Shown here: in pieces, positions 9,072 to 17,909 of the stretch | Position numbering within the stretch: the stretch's first letter is position 1 | Layout: each line of letters starts with the position of its first letter | Made by a program: the position numbers and the translations under genes | Notes under the pieces: generated by a model | What the model was told of the DNA's origin: nothing | The model's database searches: none | The model's input: only the letters and a program-made list of their open reading frames with translations | Assembly: GCF_024979255.1 (NCBI RefSeq) | Contig: NZ_JANLCN010000011.1 | Location: 93,668-157,667 of the forward strand | Length of the DNA stretch: 64,000 nucleotides | DNA from: Herbiconiux moechotypicola | Lineage (GTDB): Bacteria; Actinomycetota; Actinomycetes; Actinomycetales; Microbacteriaceae | Direction of reading: 5' to 3'

Positions 9072-9923
9072 CTAGTTGTGCGTGGCGTCAGTCCAGGTGT
9101 CATCGGCGCTGATGCGCCGGAACACGGGGTTGTCGAGATGGGCAGCAGCGATCACGATCGACTCCTCCTTCGCCTGAGCGAAGAGGCGTGCTCGCTCGCT
9201 CGCCGCTCGGTCACGGTCGACATCCGTCATGAAGTGGATGCCCGAGTCGGTGAGCTGTCCCGGGTGCTCGATGAGGTCTCCGACGAACCAGAGCTTCTCG
9301 CCCTTGGACTCGAGTTGGATCATCATGTGTCCCGGGGTGTGCCCGGGGACGTGCATGGCTGTCACGCCAGGAAGCACCTCGACGTCCTCCGGCTCGTACG
9401 TTCGAAGAATGCCAGCGTTCTCGGCCTCATGCATGAGAACTCGTGCCGGGTCGTCCTGGGGGACGTTGTCGACGAGCTCCGCCCAGTCCTCGCGACCGAA
9501 GTACGCGGTCGCGCGCGGGAAGAACGGTTGGCCGTTCTTCATCAGCCAGCCGACGTGGTCGAGGTGAAGGTGCGTGATGAAGATGTGCTCGATTTCATCG
9601 ACAGTGACGCCGGCGTCGGTCAGGGCACTCGGCAGCGCACCGGCGGAGGCCATGTTCGGGGGCGGGTCCTGGAGGTCGTTCGCGGCGGCGAGCTCCGGGG
9701 GGAAGGGGAGCACCAGTTCACCAGCCCCGGCGTCGATGAGGAAGGTACCCGCCGGCCCCTGCACGAGGTGGGCGCCGATGCGGATCTTGTGGGTTCCGTG
9801 ATCGTCCAGCAGACCCGGATACTGCGAGAAGTCGGCACCGGGGTACGCGGACGGCGGCAGGTATGACGCACCGTCGGTGAGCACGGTGACGGTGAAGTCA
9901 CCGATCTGGATCGTGTCGGCCAT
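9072..9923 (-). CDS. MBL-fold metallo-hydrolase, lactonase-type
   Basis: 283 residues. The metal-binding signature THLHLDHVGW lies at about residues 117-126, followed by the histidine in HVPGHTPGHMM, the bridging aspartate in FVGDLIEHPG and a C-terminal AAHLDNP histidine. This HxHxDH...H...D...H set binds two zinc ions and is shared with N-acyl-homoserine lactone lactonases and related ester hydrolases. No signal peptide. Divergent from a TetR regulator (78 bp) and followed by an MFS exporter, it likely degrades an inducing compound; quorum quenching is possible but unproven. Confidence 0.85.
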   Translation of the reverse strand: MADTIQIGDFTVTVLTDGASYLPPSAYPGADFSQYPGLLDDHGTHKIRIGAHLVQGPAGTFLIDAGAGELVLPFPPELAAANDLQDPPPNMASAGALPSALTDAGVTVDEIEHIFITHLHLDHVGWLMKNGQPFFPRATAYFGREDWAELVDNVPQDDPARVLMHEAENAGILRTYEPEDVEVLPGVTAMHVPGHTPGHMMIQLESKGEKLWFVGDLIEHPGQLTDSGIHFMTDVDRDRAASERARLFAQAKEESIVIAAAHLDNPVFRRISADDTWTDATHN

Positions 9924-9962
9924 GTTGCTCCAATCTCTGTGACTGCCTTCGTGTCAGTCAAT

Positions 9963-10002
9963 GCCATATCGACAGTGAGAGACTATGGCAGATAAACTGT
10001 CG
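9963..10002. promoter_or_regulatory. Dyads in TetR/metallo-hydrolase promoter
   Basis: Two interleaved inverted repeats occupy the space between the divergent genes: GCCATA/TATGGC (9963-9968, 9984-9989) and CGACAGT/ACTGTCG (9970-9976, 9996-10002). The second reaches the TetR start codon. They are likely operator sites for the TetR, controlling both directions. Confidence 0.5.
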
Positions 10003-10613
10003 TGATGGAAACCTCGAAGGTGACCCCCTCGGGGGGCGTCAGGGAGCGGATGCGTGACGCGATTCGTGCCGAACTCATGACAGCAGCCTTGGCTTCCATT
10101 CGGGAGGTGGGTTTCGCGAACACAACCGCGGCCGCAATAGCTGCAACGGTCGGAGTGTCCGAGCGAACCTTCTTCCGGTACTTCCCGACCAAGGAGGACG
10201 CCGTCCTGCAACGTGTCGAAGCAATGGGCCCCGCCATAGCCGCCGCGCTAGGCCGGCGGCCCTCCGCGGAGACAGCCTTTGAGGCGCTCCGCGGAGCATT
10301 CGATGTCGCCGTCGCCGCCGTCGCCGAGGACCCGACGACCATCGCCGTGATTATGAGCGTCAATCGGGCCGAGCCGGCGCTGCGGAGACGGCATCTTCAG
10401 CAGCAGGACGAATGGATCACACGCTTGCGGTCAGCCCTGCTCGAGCGATCACCTGACCGAGGGGACTCCCTTCTCGCCGGGATGCAGTGCGCTCTGATGT
10501 TGCAGGCCTGGGAGAAGGCGCTGCTGTCATGCTTCGAAAAGGATGACTTCGCCGTCATTGGTGCAGAGCTGGACCTAGCACTCGAGCAGATGCGAACCTT
10601 CCTGGGCCGCTGA
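10002..10613 (+). CDS. TetR-family transcriptional regulator
   Basis: 203 residues from GTG 10002, or 202 from the adjacent ATG 10005. The N-terminal HTH reads ALASIREVGFANTTAAAIAATVGVSERTFFRYFPTKEDAV (about 28-66); the rest is a helical ligand-binding domain. No ribosome site precedes the start, and an operator-like dyad abuts it, so translation may be leaderless. Divergent from the metallo-hydrolase/MFS pair, it probably represses them. Its stop lies next to that of a convergent second TetR gene. Confidence 0.88.
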   Translation: MMETSKVTPSGGVRERMRDAIRAELMTAALASIREVGFANTTAAAIAATVGVSERTFFRYFPTKEDAVLQRVEAMGPAIAAALGRRPSAETAFEALRGAFDVAVAAVAEDPTTIAVIMSVNRAEPALRRRHLQQQDEWITRLRSALLERSPDRGDSLLAGMQCALMLQAWEKALLSCFEKDDFAVIGAELDLALEQMRTFLGR

Positions 10614-10614
10614 C

Positions 10615-11196
10615 TCAGGGGTGGCGCACGATCGACTCCAGCACAAAGCGGAGGGCCTTGCCCCTGTGTCGCGGCTCATCTGCGTCAGGACGGAAAACGG
10701 ACGCTCCACCGATCATGGTCAGCAGCGTGATGATGTCGTCCGCGTCCAGGTCCGGTCGGACCAGCCCTGCCCGCTTCGCCGCAGAGAGCGGTTCCCGGAT
10801 GATCTGTCCGAATCGGCGGTCGATCTCGCGGAGCACATGCTCCGGCGCGGTCCGGTTCAGCGCCGAGGCAAAAGGGAAGACTTCCTTCTGCATCGGCGCG
10901 GCCGCTCGAATGATCGCCACCAGCCTCTGCTCCGGCGGGAGATCCTGCCCCACCGCCGTCAGCCGATCGAGTGCTTCGTCGTAGAGCGCCACGAATAGGG
11001 CATTTCGATCCTGGAAGTGGCGATAGAAGGTACCCCTTCCTAGCGACGCCTTCCGAAGGATCACATCAATTGCAACGCCCGCCCCGTGCTCGGCGACGAC
11101 CTCTCTCGTCGCAGCCAAGATCCGTGCGCGATTCGCCCGAGCATCGCTTCGCGAGCCTGGTCCTCTCGACTCAACCATGCACATAGCCAACAGCAC
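10615..11196 (-). CDS. TetR-family transcriptional regulator
   Basis: 193 residues; the true start may be the methionine at 11178 (MVESRGPG). The HTH is RARILAATREVVAEHGAGVAIDVILRKASLGRGTFYRHFQDRNALF. The C-terminal domain is of the TetR type with an aromatic-poor pocket. It is divergent from an SDR gene, with a GGAC-N-GTCC-like dyad between them (11213-11234), and most likely represses that enzyme. Confidence 0.87.
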   Translation of the reverse strand: MLLAMCMVESRGPGSRSDARANRARILAATREVVAEHGAGVAIDVILRKASLGRGTFYRHFQDRNALFVALYDEALDRLTAVGQDLPPEQRLVAIIRAAAPMQKEVFPFASALNRTAPEHVLREIDRRFGQIIREPLSAAKRAGLVRPDLDADDIITLLTMIGGASVFRPDADEPRHRGKALRFVLESIVRHP

Positions 11197-11212
11197 CGGG
11201 CGTAGAGTTCGG

Positions 11213-11234
11213 AATCGGACACTTTCGTCCGTTT
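11213..11234. promoter_or_regulatory. Inverted repeat, putative TetR operator
   Basis: CGGAC (11216-11220) and GTCCG (11227-11231) are separated by six bases, with partial A/T symmetry outside. It lies 18 bp before the SDR start, between the divergent TetR and SDR genes, the usual place for a TetR operator. Confidence 0.5.
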
Positions 11235-11248
11235 AAGATTGGAGCACC

Positions 11249-12046
11249 ATGACAGCCCGTCTCGAGGGAAAGATCATCGCCATCTCCGGCGCCGCGTCCG
11301 GCATCGGACTGGCGACCGCCAAGCGCATAGCCAGCGAAGGCGCGATCGTCGCAATCGGCGACCTCAACACCGAACGCGCAGCCCAGGCTGCAGACGAGAT
11401 CACCGCGTCTGGCGGAACCGCTCGCGCATATTCTGTCGACATTGGTGTCGAAGAGCAGATCCAGGCATTCATCGATTCGGTCGCGTCCGATTTCGGAGGA
11501 CTCGATGGACTCTTCAACAACGCTGCCGACCTCAGGCCGAGCATGCAGTCCCAGGACACCGACGCCGTCACCATCCCGAACGACATCTGGTGGAACACCC
11601 TTACGGTCAACCTCACCGGGTACATGTGGAGCATCCGCTACGCAGTACCCCATCTCCTCGCACGCGGCGGGGGCAGCATCGTCAACACCGTCTCCGACGC
11701 AGTCTACTTGGGCGAACCTGTCAGGCTCGCGTATGCCGTCAGCAAGGCAGGAATCGAAGCCCTCTCGAAGAACACGGCGTCTCGCTGGGGAAAACAGGGC
11801 ATCCGCAGCAACTGCGTCGCGCCCGGGGTGACCCTTACACCCGGCGGCATGGATCTGATGCCGGTCGAGATGCGCGAGTGGATGCTCAGCCTGATGCCCG
11901 CAGCACGTCTGGGCACACCGGACGACCAGGCGGCCGTCGCCGCGATGTTGCTCTCCGACGACAGCGCCTGGATGACGGGTCAGACGATCCGAGTCAACGG
12001 CGGCAACCAGCTCGGCACACCGCAGACCGACCCCCGAACTCGCTGA
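11249..12046 (+). CDS. SDR-family oxidoreductase
   Basis: 265 residues, classical short-chain dehydrogenase. The cofactor motif SGAASGIG is at about 14-21, with an aspartate after the second strand (GDLN) favouring NAD. NNAAD is at about 90, the catalytic YAVSKAG is near 162-168, and the PG motif appears as CVAPGVTLTPGGMD. Complete active site, so likely an active alcohol or hydroxysteroid-type dehydrogenase. Start preceded by GGAGCACC. Divergent from TetR 10615-11196. Confidence 0.9.
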   Translation: MTARLEGKIIAISGAASGIGLATAKRIASEGAIVAIGDLNTERAAQAADEITASGGTARAYSVDIGVEEQIQAFIDSVASDFGGLDGLFNNAADLRPSMQSQDTDAVTIPNDIWWNTLTVNLTGYMWSIRYAVPHLLARGGGSIVNTVSDAVYLGEPVRLAYAVSKAGIEALSKNTASRWGKQGIRSNCVAPGVTLTPGGMDLMPVEMREWMLSLMPAARLGTPDDQAAVAAMLLSDDSAWMTGQTIRVNGGNQLGTPQTDPRTR

Positions 12047-12110
12047 GCTCGAACGGGACTCGAGCGCCGGGGACCTCGTCAGAGCTCTCCCGACCCTCGA
12101 GTTCCGGGTT

Positions 12111-12145
12111 GGTATACATTGGCTACTTAGAGCTATTCTTATACC
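12111..12145. promoter_or_regulatory. Dyad upstream of HxlR gene
   Basis: GGTATA (12111-12116) and TATACC (12140-12145) form an inverted repeat with a 23-bp AT-rich spacer, immediately before an AAGGAG ribosome site (12149-12154). The spacing of two half-sites suits a winged-helix dimer; autoregulation by the HxlR protein is likely. Confidence 0.45.
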
Positions 12146-12160
12146 GGTAAGGAGCAACCT

Positions 12161-12532
12161 ATGTCACTGCTCGCCGAACACGTGCACTCCCCTCACGAAG
12201 CCGCCTGCGATCGCAATGACGTGTACGCGGCGGCGTGTCCGTGCCGGGACATGCTCGATCTTCTGGCGAACAAGTGGACTGCGCTGGCCATCGGTGCGTT
12301 GGAGGACGGTCCGCTCCGGTTCGGGGAGTTGAAGCGCACGCTCGAGGGCGTCACGCCGAAGGTGCTGTCCGCGACGCTGAAGCGTCTGGAGAGTGCCTCT
12401 CTCGTCAATCGGGTCGTGTTCGCGGAGGTGCCGCTCCGTGTCGAGTATTCGCTCACCCCGTTAGGTGTGAGCGCGGCGTCCCCGCTCGCTCACCTGCGCG
12501 ACTGGGTGAACGAGACCATCACCCGACACTGA
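12161..12532 (+). CDS. HxlR-family winged-helix regulator
   Basis: 123 residues. The HxlR core reads CPCRDMLDLLANKWTALAIGALEDGPLRFGELKRTLEGVTPKVLSATLKRLE, followed by the wing VEYSLTPLG. Three cysteines near the N-terminus (about 16, 26, 28) match the placement of redox or quinone-sensing cysteines in YodB/HypR-type members. A strong AAGGAG site sets the start. It converges with an atypical SDR gene and may control that quinone/redox enzyme run; this is inference. Confidence 0.9.
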   Translation: MSLLAEHVHSPHEAACDRNDVYAAACPCRDMLDLLANKWTALAIGALEDGPLRFGELKRTLEGVTPKVLSATLKRLESASLVNRVVFAEVPLRVEYSLTPLGVSAASPLAHLRDWVNETITRH

Positions 12533-12555
12533 GGAGCGGGAACGCCGCGTGGCAG

Positions 12556-13260
12556 TCAAGCCAGTCGGCCTCCGCCGTCGATGTGGATGGTCGTCGCGGT
12601 GAGGAACGGGTTGGTGAGTGCGAGCATCACCACGTCCGTGACGTCTTGAGGGGACCCGATGCGTCGCGCCGGGTTCGCAGCCGCGGTGGAGGCGAAGAAT
12701 CGGCTTTTCTGCTCTGCTCCCATCGTGTCCCACGCCCCTGAATCGATGATGCCGGGCGAGACGGCGACGACGCGGATGGGCGCGAGTTCGACGGCGAGTG
12801 CGTCAGCGAGCCCCTCGGCGGCTCGATTCCCGGTCGCCATCACGACCAGATCGCGGCTGGGCCGGCTGGCCGCAACACCGGAGAAGAGAACGATCGCGCC
12901 GTCTTCCGGCATTGTAGGGGCGAAGTGCTTCGCGAGGAGGATCGGTCCGACCACCTTCGCGTCGAGTGCACGTCGCACGCGATCGACGTCAAGGGTCACG
13001 AGCGGTCCGTTGGCGTGATCGGCGGCCAGGGCGACGATCGCGTCGATCGCACCGAGGTCGGCGGCGGCGCGCTCGATTGACGACTCATCGGTCAGGTCCA
13101 GCGCGATGGCGCGGATGCCTGCGGACACCTCGACCTTCTCCGGATGTCTGCCCGCGATGACGACATCGGCGCCGTCGGCGACGGCCCGGGACGCGATCTC
13201 ACGACCGATCCCAGAGCCGCCACCGACGATCAGGACCCGACGCCCTCGGAGCGACGTCAC
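12556..13260 (-). CDS. Atypical SDR-family protein lacking the Tyr-Lys pair
   Basis: 234 residues from GTG 13260. The nucleotide motif VGGGSGIG (about 10-17) is intact. Where classical SDRs have YxxxK, this reads VVMATGNRAAEG, with neither tyrosine nor lysine, while the flanking VLFSGVAASRP (serine strand) and VAVSPGIIDSG (PG motif) align. It may be a non-canonical reductase, an NAD(P) sensor, or use another catalytic residue. The start overlaps the stop of the PEBP gene as GTGA, so the two are coupled. Confidence 0.82.
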   Translation of the reverse strand: MTSLRGRRVLIVGGGSGIGREIASRAVADGADVVIAGRHPEKVEVSAGIRAIALDLTDESSIERAAADLGAIDAIVALAADHANGPLVTLDVDRVRRALDAKVVGPILLAKHFAPTMPEDGAIVLFSGVAASRPSRDLVVMATGNRAAEGLADALAVELAPIRVVAVSPGIIDSGAWDTMGAEQKSRFFASTAAANPARRIGSPQDVTDVVMLALTNPFLTATTIHIDGGGRLA

Positions 13261-13775
13261 CGCCGTCCGATCACGGTGATGACACCGCGGGCAACGACGT
13301 GCGGGAGGATGTTGAACGACACGAAGGCCGGCGTGGCTTCGGCGTCGAGTCCGAGCTCGGTGATGCTGGCGACATCGAGGGCCTGCACGGCGATGGCGTA
13401 GTGGTCGGTCGCACCGGCGGGCGGCGCCGATCCGATGAACTGCGCAGCTCGTGCATCGTTCTTCACCGTCCACGCCTGGCCAGGAAGCTCGGTCACGCCG
13501 GAGGGCAGTTCGGTCGTGTCAGCGGGGAGGTCGACGACCATCCAGTGCCAGAAGCCCGACGGCGTGGGCGCCTCGGGGTCGTACACCGAGACAACGAAGC
13601 TCTTCGCCGCCTCCGGCGCACCGCTCCAGCTGAGCTGGGGCGAGCGATCTTCTCCGCCCGGCACGCCGAACATCGCGGAGTACTGCGCGGTCGCGAACTC
13701 GCCGCCGTCCTCAACATCGGCGCTGGTCAGGGTCAGCGCGGGAACGGCGGGCAGGTGATCGTAAGGAGTGGTCAT
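13257..13775 (-). CDS. PEBP-family protein (YbhB/YbcL type)
   Basis: 172 residues from ATG 13775, with AAGGAAAA upstream. The phosphatidylethanolamine-binding signature is present: SPQLSWSGAPEAAKSFVVSVYDPEAPTPSGFWHWMVVDLP, with the D-P-E-A-P anion-pocket motif, and later GATDHYAIAVQALD. No signal peptide, so cytosolic like E. coli YbhB. Coupled to the atypical SDR downstream and 80 bp from the alcohol dehydrogenase upstream. Role uncertain; small-molecule binding is the family theme. Confidence 0.88.
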   Translation of the reverse strand: MTTPYDHLPAVPALTLTSADVEDGGEFATAQYSAMFGVPGGEDRSPQLSWSGAPEAAKSFVVSVYDPEAPTPSGFWHWMVVDLPADTTELPSGVTELPGQAWTVKNDARAAQFIGSAPPAGATDHYAIAVQALDVASITELGLDAEATPAFVSFNILPHVVARGVITVIGRR

Positions 13776-13855
13776 AGTATTTTCCTTCTGGATTCGTGAG
13801 TGGGCCGACGCACGGGTGCGCACCGGACGTTAGTGGCGGCAGGGGGACGGTCGCG

Positions 13856-14902
13856 TCACTCGTCGGAGACAACGACCTTGCCGATCGCACGACCCGACTC
13901 GACGATCCGGTGGGCGGCGATGAGGTTCTGAGGGCCGATCGGCGAGAGACGCTCGGTGGCTGTCGTGCGGACGCGCCCCTCGTCGACGAGTTCGGCGACA
14001 CGGTCGAGGATGCGGTGCTGCTCGATCATGTCGGCTGTCTGGCGGAGCGATCGAGCGAACATGAACTCCCAGTGCCACGACAGCGCCTTGCCCTTGAGGC
14101 TGACGACGTCGAGGTGGTGGGGGTCGTCGATAGCGACGATCTGCCCGAACGGCTTGGCGATCCGCACGTACGAGTCGACCGCGCCGGGCTTGGCCGATGC
14201 GGCGGTGAAGATCCAATCAACGCCGTCCGGCGCTGCGGCGAGGACGTTCTCCGCCAGATCCCCGGCGTGGTCCACGACCTCGTCGGCACCCAGCGACCGC
14301 ACCCAGTCCTGCGTCTCGGGACGCGAAGCGGTCCCGATCACACGGACCCGGGGCGCGAGCACCTTGGCGAGCTGGATCATGATCGAGCCGACCCCGCCTG
14401 CAGCTCCGACGATCAGGAGCGTGCCCGAGCTCGTCTCGGTCAGCTGGAGCTTGTCGAACAGCGCCTCGTACGCCGTGAGAGCGGTCAGCGGCAAGGCGGC
14501 TGCATCGGCCCAGGAGAGGGAAGCCGGCTTGCGTCCGACGATACGCTCATCCACGGCCTGGTAGTGCGCGTTGGAACCGGGCCTGTCGATCGCTCCCGCG
14601 TAGTAGACGTGGGCACCCTCCTCGAACAGGGTGACCGACTCGCCTCGTGCGACCACGACGCCAGCCGCGTCGTATCCCAGCACGCGGAATCCGCCGGGGT
14701 TCGCGTGGGCGCGCTGCTTTACATCGACGGGGTTCACGCTGACGGCACGCACCTCGACGAGGAGGTCGTGGGGGCCGATCTTCGGTACCGGGATGGTGCT
14801 GGAGATAAGCGCATCCGGCGCATCGATCGGTCGGTTGGCGCTGTAGCCGACCGCCGCCATCGACGAGGGCAGCGGCTGCTCTGGGTTCCGTGTACTGGTC
14901 AT
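13856..14902 (-). CDS. Zinc-independent alcohol dehydrogenase/quinone reductase-like (MDR)
   Basis: 348 residues. GroES-like N-terminal domain (IGPHDLLVEVRAVSVNPVDVKQR) and a Rossmann domain with LLIVGAAGGVGSIMIQLAK near 165-185. It resembles the YogA-like zinc-binding alcohol dehydrogenase family, though no zinc-ligand cysteines are seen. Likely an NADPH-dependent quinone or enal reductase. It follows the XRE regulator on the same strand (136 bp gap) and precedes PEBP and SDR genes. Confidence 0.87.
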   Translation of the reverse strand: MTSTRNPEQPLPSSMAAVGYSANRPIDAPDALISSTIPVPKIGPHDLLVEVRAVSVNPVDVKQRAHANPGGFRVLGYDAAGVVVARGESVTLFEEGAHVYYAGAIDRPGSNAHYQAVDERIVGRKPASLSWADAAALPLTALTAYEALFDKLQLTETSSGTLLIVGAAGGVGSIMIQLAKVLAPRVRVIGTASRPETQDWVRSLGADEVVDHAGDLAENVLAAAPDGVDWIFTAASAKPGAVDSYVRIAKPFGQIVAIDDPHHLDVVSLKGKALSWHWEFMFARSLRQTADMIEQHRILDRVAELVDEGRVRTTATERLSPIGPQNLIAAHRIVESGRAIGKVVVSDE

Positions 14903-15038
14903 GACCTCATGCTTCTCCCGGGATAGTGGTTACCCGCAAGGGCATCGAGTACCCCTTAGATACCGATGCACTGCGTCCACTTCGAGGATCGCCAGGTCGA
15001 GAGAGGTCGTCGTGCCCCAGAGAGGGCCACCACCGCGC

Positions 15039-15860
15039 TCAGGGTGGCGTCTCAGAGAAGAGGCGCTCGAGTGCGTGCGCCGACGCCGACCCGGGCGCCG
15101 CGTGGTAGATGACGAGGACGAGCCCCTCGGGGTCTATGGAGAGCTTCTCCCGCAGGAGATGGAGCCGGCCGAGCTCGGGATGGTCGATGAGAGCCGCGTC
15201 GGACCCGCCGATGCGCACCTCATGACGCGACCACAGCATCAGGAAGCGATCGCTCCGGAGCGACAGCTCCCCGACCAAGGACTGGAATCGCGGATCGCTG
15301 TAATCCGTGCCGATGTCGGCGCGGAGCTGGGCCACGACGGAGGCCGTGCTCGACTCCCAATCGGGATGGTACGACCGGGCGATCTCGTCGGTGAACAGCG
15401 AGATCAATCGATTCCGTCCGACCTGCAATGACGGCTCGAGGGCGGACGCCATCCGATTCACCGCCAGGACGTCTCGGTAGCGGTTCATCACGAACGCAGG
15501 GACGTTCAGGGTCTCGAGCAGCAGCGCGATCCCCTTCGGCACGACCGACGTCGACTCATGTGCACGGTCGGGCCGACGTCGTCCCCTGTCGCGTGCGAGC
15601 TCGTTCGAGTGAGCCCGGCTCTCTCGATCCAGGAGCAGCGCATCGCCGAGGGCGTCGAGGACCTGCTGCGAGGGATGCTTGTCTCGACCCTGCTCGAGCC
15701 GCAGGTAGTACTCCGCGCTGATCCCCGCCAGAGTGGCGACCTCCTCACGCCGCAGCCCCGGAACGCGACGGCGCGACCCGGAGGGCAGCCCGACCTCATC
15801 CGGTCGGATCAACTCGCGGCGAGCCCTCAGAAACTCTCCGAGCAGGTTGTCCTTCTCCAT
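15039..15860 (-). CDS. XRE regulator with MmyB-like ligand-binding domain
   Basis: 273 residues. HTH near residues 8-75 (LRARRELIRPDEVGLPSGSRRRVPGLRREEVATLAGISAEYYLRLEQGRD). The sensor domain follows, with the usual boxes LLETLNVPAFVMNRYRDVLAVNRMA, a middle helix set, and FLMLWSRHEVR...LHLLREKLSIDPEGLVLVIYHAAPGS. It is upstream of the alcohol dehydrogenase run and divergent from two SDR genes, and may regulate either. Confidence 0.9.
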   Translation of the reverse strand: MEKDNLLGEFLRARRELIRPDEVGLPSGSRRRVPGLRREEVATLAGISAEYYLRLEQGRDKHPSQQVLDALGDALLLDRESRAHSNELARDRGRRRPDRAHESTSVVPKGIALLLETLNVPAFVMNRYRDVLAVNRMASALEPSLQVGRNRLISLFTDEIARSYHPDWESSTASVVAQLRADIGTDYSDPRFQSLVGELSLRSDRFLMLWSRHEVRIGGSDAALIDHPELGRLHLLREKLSIDPEGLVLVIYHAAPGSASAHALERLFSETPP

Positions 15861-15995
15861 GCGATCACGATACGGCCGCGTGCACCTCGCGCACCGCTCA
15901 GCCTGCCCCCGCTTTTACTAGGTAATCCCGAGGCCTGGATGCCCCGCCGAGCCGGGCGCACGATGAGGTCGTCAACCTAAACGAAGGGAATCGAA

Positions 15996-16832
15996 ATGGA
16001 ACGACGTACCTGGCTGATCACCGGTGCCAGCAGCGGATTCGGTCGCCTGATGACCGAGCAGCTCCTCCGCCGCGGCGACCGCGTGGCCGCGACCGCACGA
16101 CGCACGGAAGCCCTGGACGATCTCGCCGCCACCTACGGCGACGCGCTCTGGACCGCTCACCTGGATGTCACCGACACTGAGGAGCTCCGCGCCGTCGTCG
16201 AGCGCGCCTTCGCCGAGCTCGGGCGCATCGACGTGATCGTGAGCAACGCCGGCTACGGCCTCTTCGGCGCCGCCGAGGAGCTCTCCGACGAGCAGATTCA
16301 GGCTCAGCTGGCGACGAACCTGATCGCGCCGATCCAGCTGCTGCGCGCCGCGGTGCCGTACCTCCGTGAGCAGAACGGCGGTCGCATCATCCAGGTGTCG
16401 ACCTACGGCGGCCAAGCCACCAACCCCGGAGCGTCGCTCTACCACGCGAGCAAGTGGGGCGTGGAGGGCTTCATGGAGGGCAATGCCCGCGACCTCGCCC
16501 CGTTCGGCATCGGGGTCACGATCGTCGAGCCCGGCAGCGCTGCGACCGGCTTCCGTGTCGACAGCTCCCAGCTCCCCACCCCGCTGGAAGCCTACGACGG
16601 CACCCCCGCCGCGATGAGCCGCGGCATCCAGAACCCGGCACTGCCTTCGGTCAGCGACCCCGAGAAGGTCGCCGCCGCCATCATCGCCTCGGTCGATGTG
16701 TCCCCGGCTCCGCTGCGCCTCGTGACCGGCAGCGACTCGCAGAAGTACATCCGCGACGCTCTCGCCGAGCGGCTGGCCGACATCGACGCGCAGAAGGCGA
16801 GCGCAGCGACGACCGATCTGGCCAGCGCATGA
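15996..16832 (+). CDS. SDR-family oxidoreductase
   Basis: 278 residues. TGASSGFG cofactor motif at about 9-16, SNAGYG near 87, catalytic YHASKWG near 152-158, then VEPGSAATGFR. The length and C-terminal extension fit the subgroup acting on retinol or ketone-like substrates. Start preceded by AAGGGAA. The stop overlaps the next SDR start (ATGA), so the two dehydrogenases are co-translated; the XRE regulator 15039-15860 is divergent. Confidence 0.9.
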   Translation: MERRTWLITGASSGFGRLMTEQLLRRGDRVAATARRTEALDDLAATYGDALWTAHLDVTDTEELRAVVERAFAELGRIDVIVSNAGYGLFGAAEELSDEQIQAQLATNLIAPIQLLRAAVPYLREQNGGRIIQVSTYGGQATNPGASLYHASKWGVEGFMEGNARDLAPFGIGVTIVEPGSAATGFRVDSSQLPTPLEAYDGTPAAMSRGIQNPALPSVSDPEKVAAAIIASVDVSPAPLRLVTGSDSQKYIRDALAERLADIDAQKASAATTDLASA

Positions 16833-17599
16833 CACCCACGGAATCCGACTCCCCTCGCGTGGCCGTCGTCACCGGTGGCACGCAAGGGATCGGATTCGCC
16901 ATCGCGGCATCGCTGGCACAACGCGGATTCGCCGTAGCCATGCTCGGGCGCTCGATCGAGACCGGGAGCGCCGCGGCGAAGAGGCTCGGAGCCGGACACC
17001 GCTTCTTCTCGTGCGACGTCGGCGACGAACAGCAGATAGTCGACACGTTCGGCGCCATCGAGCGCGAGCTCGGACAGGTGCAGGTCCTGGTCAACAACGC
17101 GGGTGTGGGACGGGCGGCGTCGATCGACGACCTCACGAGCAGCGACTGGGACGCGCTCATGTCCGTCGACCTGAAAGCCGCCTGGCTGTGCACCCGCGCC
17201 GCGCTCCCCGCGCTCCGCGCCGGCGGCGGCTCGGTGGTCAATATCGCCTCCATCCACGCCCACCTGACCCGGAAGGGACTGTTCCCCTACGCCGCGGCCA
17301 AGTCGGGCATGCTGGGGCTGACACGATCGATGGCGCTGGAACTGGCCGCCGACGGAATCCGCGTGAATGCCGTGTGTCCCGGTTACGTGCGCACGCCACC
17401 CATGGTCGCGCAGTACCAGGAGCGCCCCGACCCCGAGGCGGCGTGGGAGCACCTTCAAAGCGTCCAACCCCTCGGGCGGGTCGGCGAACCGGAGGAGATC
17501 GCCTCGGTGGTCGCGTTCCTCGCATCACCGGAGGCAAGCTTCGTCACCGGCGCATCCTGGGATGTGGATGGCGGCTTGGGGGCGCGCTTTGCCACCTGA
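16829..17599 (+). CDS. SDR-family oxidoreductase
   Basis: 256 residues. TGGTQGIG (about 14-21), NNAG near 88, catalytic serine in VVNIASIHA, YAAAKSG near 155-161, PGYVRTPP, and the C-terminal 'FVTGASWDVDGG' dimer strand. A classic 3-oxoacyl reductase-like SDR. ATGA overlap with the preceding SDR; the following YciI-like gene overlaps its end by about 11 bp, making a three-gene unit. Confidence 0.9.
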   Translation: MTPTESDSPRVAVVTGGTQGIGFAIAASLAQRGFAVAMLGRSIETGSAAAKRLGAGHRFFSCDVGDEQQIVDTFGAIERELGQVQVLVNNAGVGRAASIDDLTSSDWDALMSVDLKAAWLCTRAALPALRAGGGSVVNIASIHAHLTRKGLFPYAAAKSGMLGLTRSMALELAADGIRVNAVCPGYVRTPPMVAQYQERPDPEAAWEHLQSVQPLGRVGEPEEIASVVAFLASPEASFVTGASWDVDGGLGARFAT

Positions 17600-17909
17600 G
17601 AGACGGGCGCTCCATGTCGTGGAGTACAGCTGGACAAAAGACCGAGAATCAGCCGTCCGCGCCGCGTACCCGCGACACCGCGCCCATGTCGACACCCTCG
17701 AAGGCCTCTGGTTGATCGGCCTCCTCAACACCGAGAACGAGACCGACGAGCCGCTCGTGACGCGCGCGATGGCCGTCTTCACGGACGACCGCTCAGCCGC
17801 CGAGTTCGCGGAGAACGACCCCCTCTTCCGCGAGGGACTGGCCACCGTGACGGCCGAGACCGGTTGGAATCCGCTCGACTACGGGTCAGGCAAGGAACGG
17901 TCACTCTGA
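17589..17909 (+). CDS. YciI-family protein
   Basis: 106 residues from a TTG at 17589, chosen because the family begins a few residues before the first strand (LHVVEYSW) and a G-rich stretch sits upstream. The dimeric alpha+beta barrel pattern is clear: VEYSWTKDRESAVRAAYPRHRAHVDTL...GLLNTENE...MAVFTDDRSAAEFAENDPLFREGL. The His in 'PRHRAHVD' and the Asp in 'NDPL' match the conserved YciI pocket. Probably a small metabolic enzyme or binding protein serving the upstream SDRs. The stop overlaps the convergent LysR gene by 9 bp. Confidence 0.75.
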   Translation: MPPERRALHVVEYSWTKDRESAVRAAYPRHRAHVDTLEGLWLIGLLNTENETDEPLVTRAMAVFTDDRSAAEFAENDPLFREGLATVTAETGWNPLDYGSGKERSL

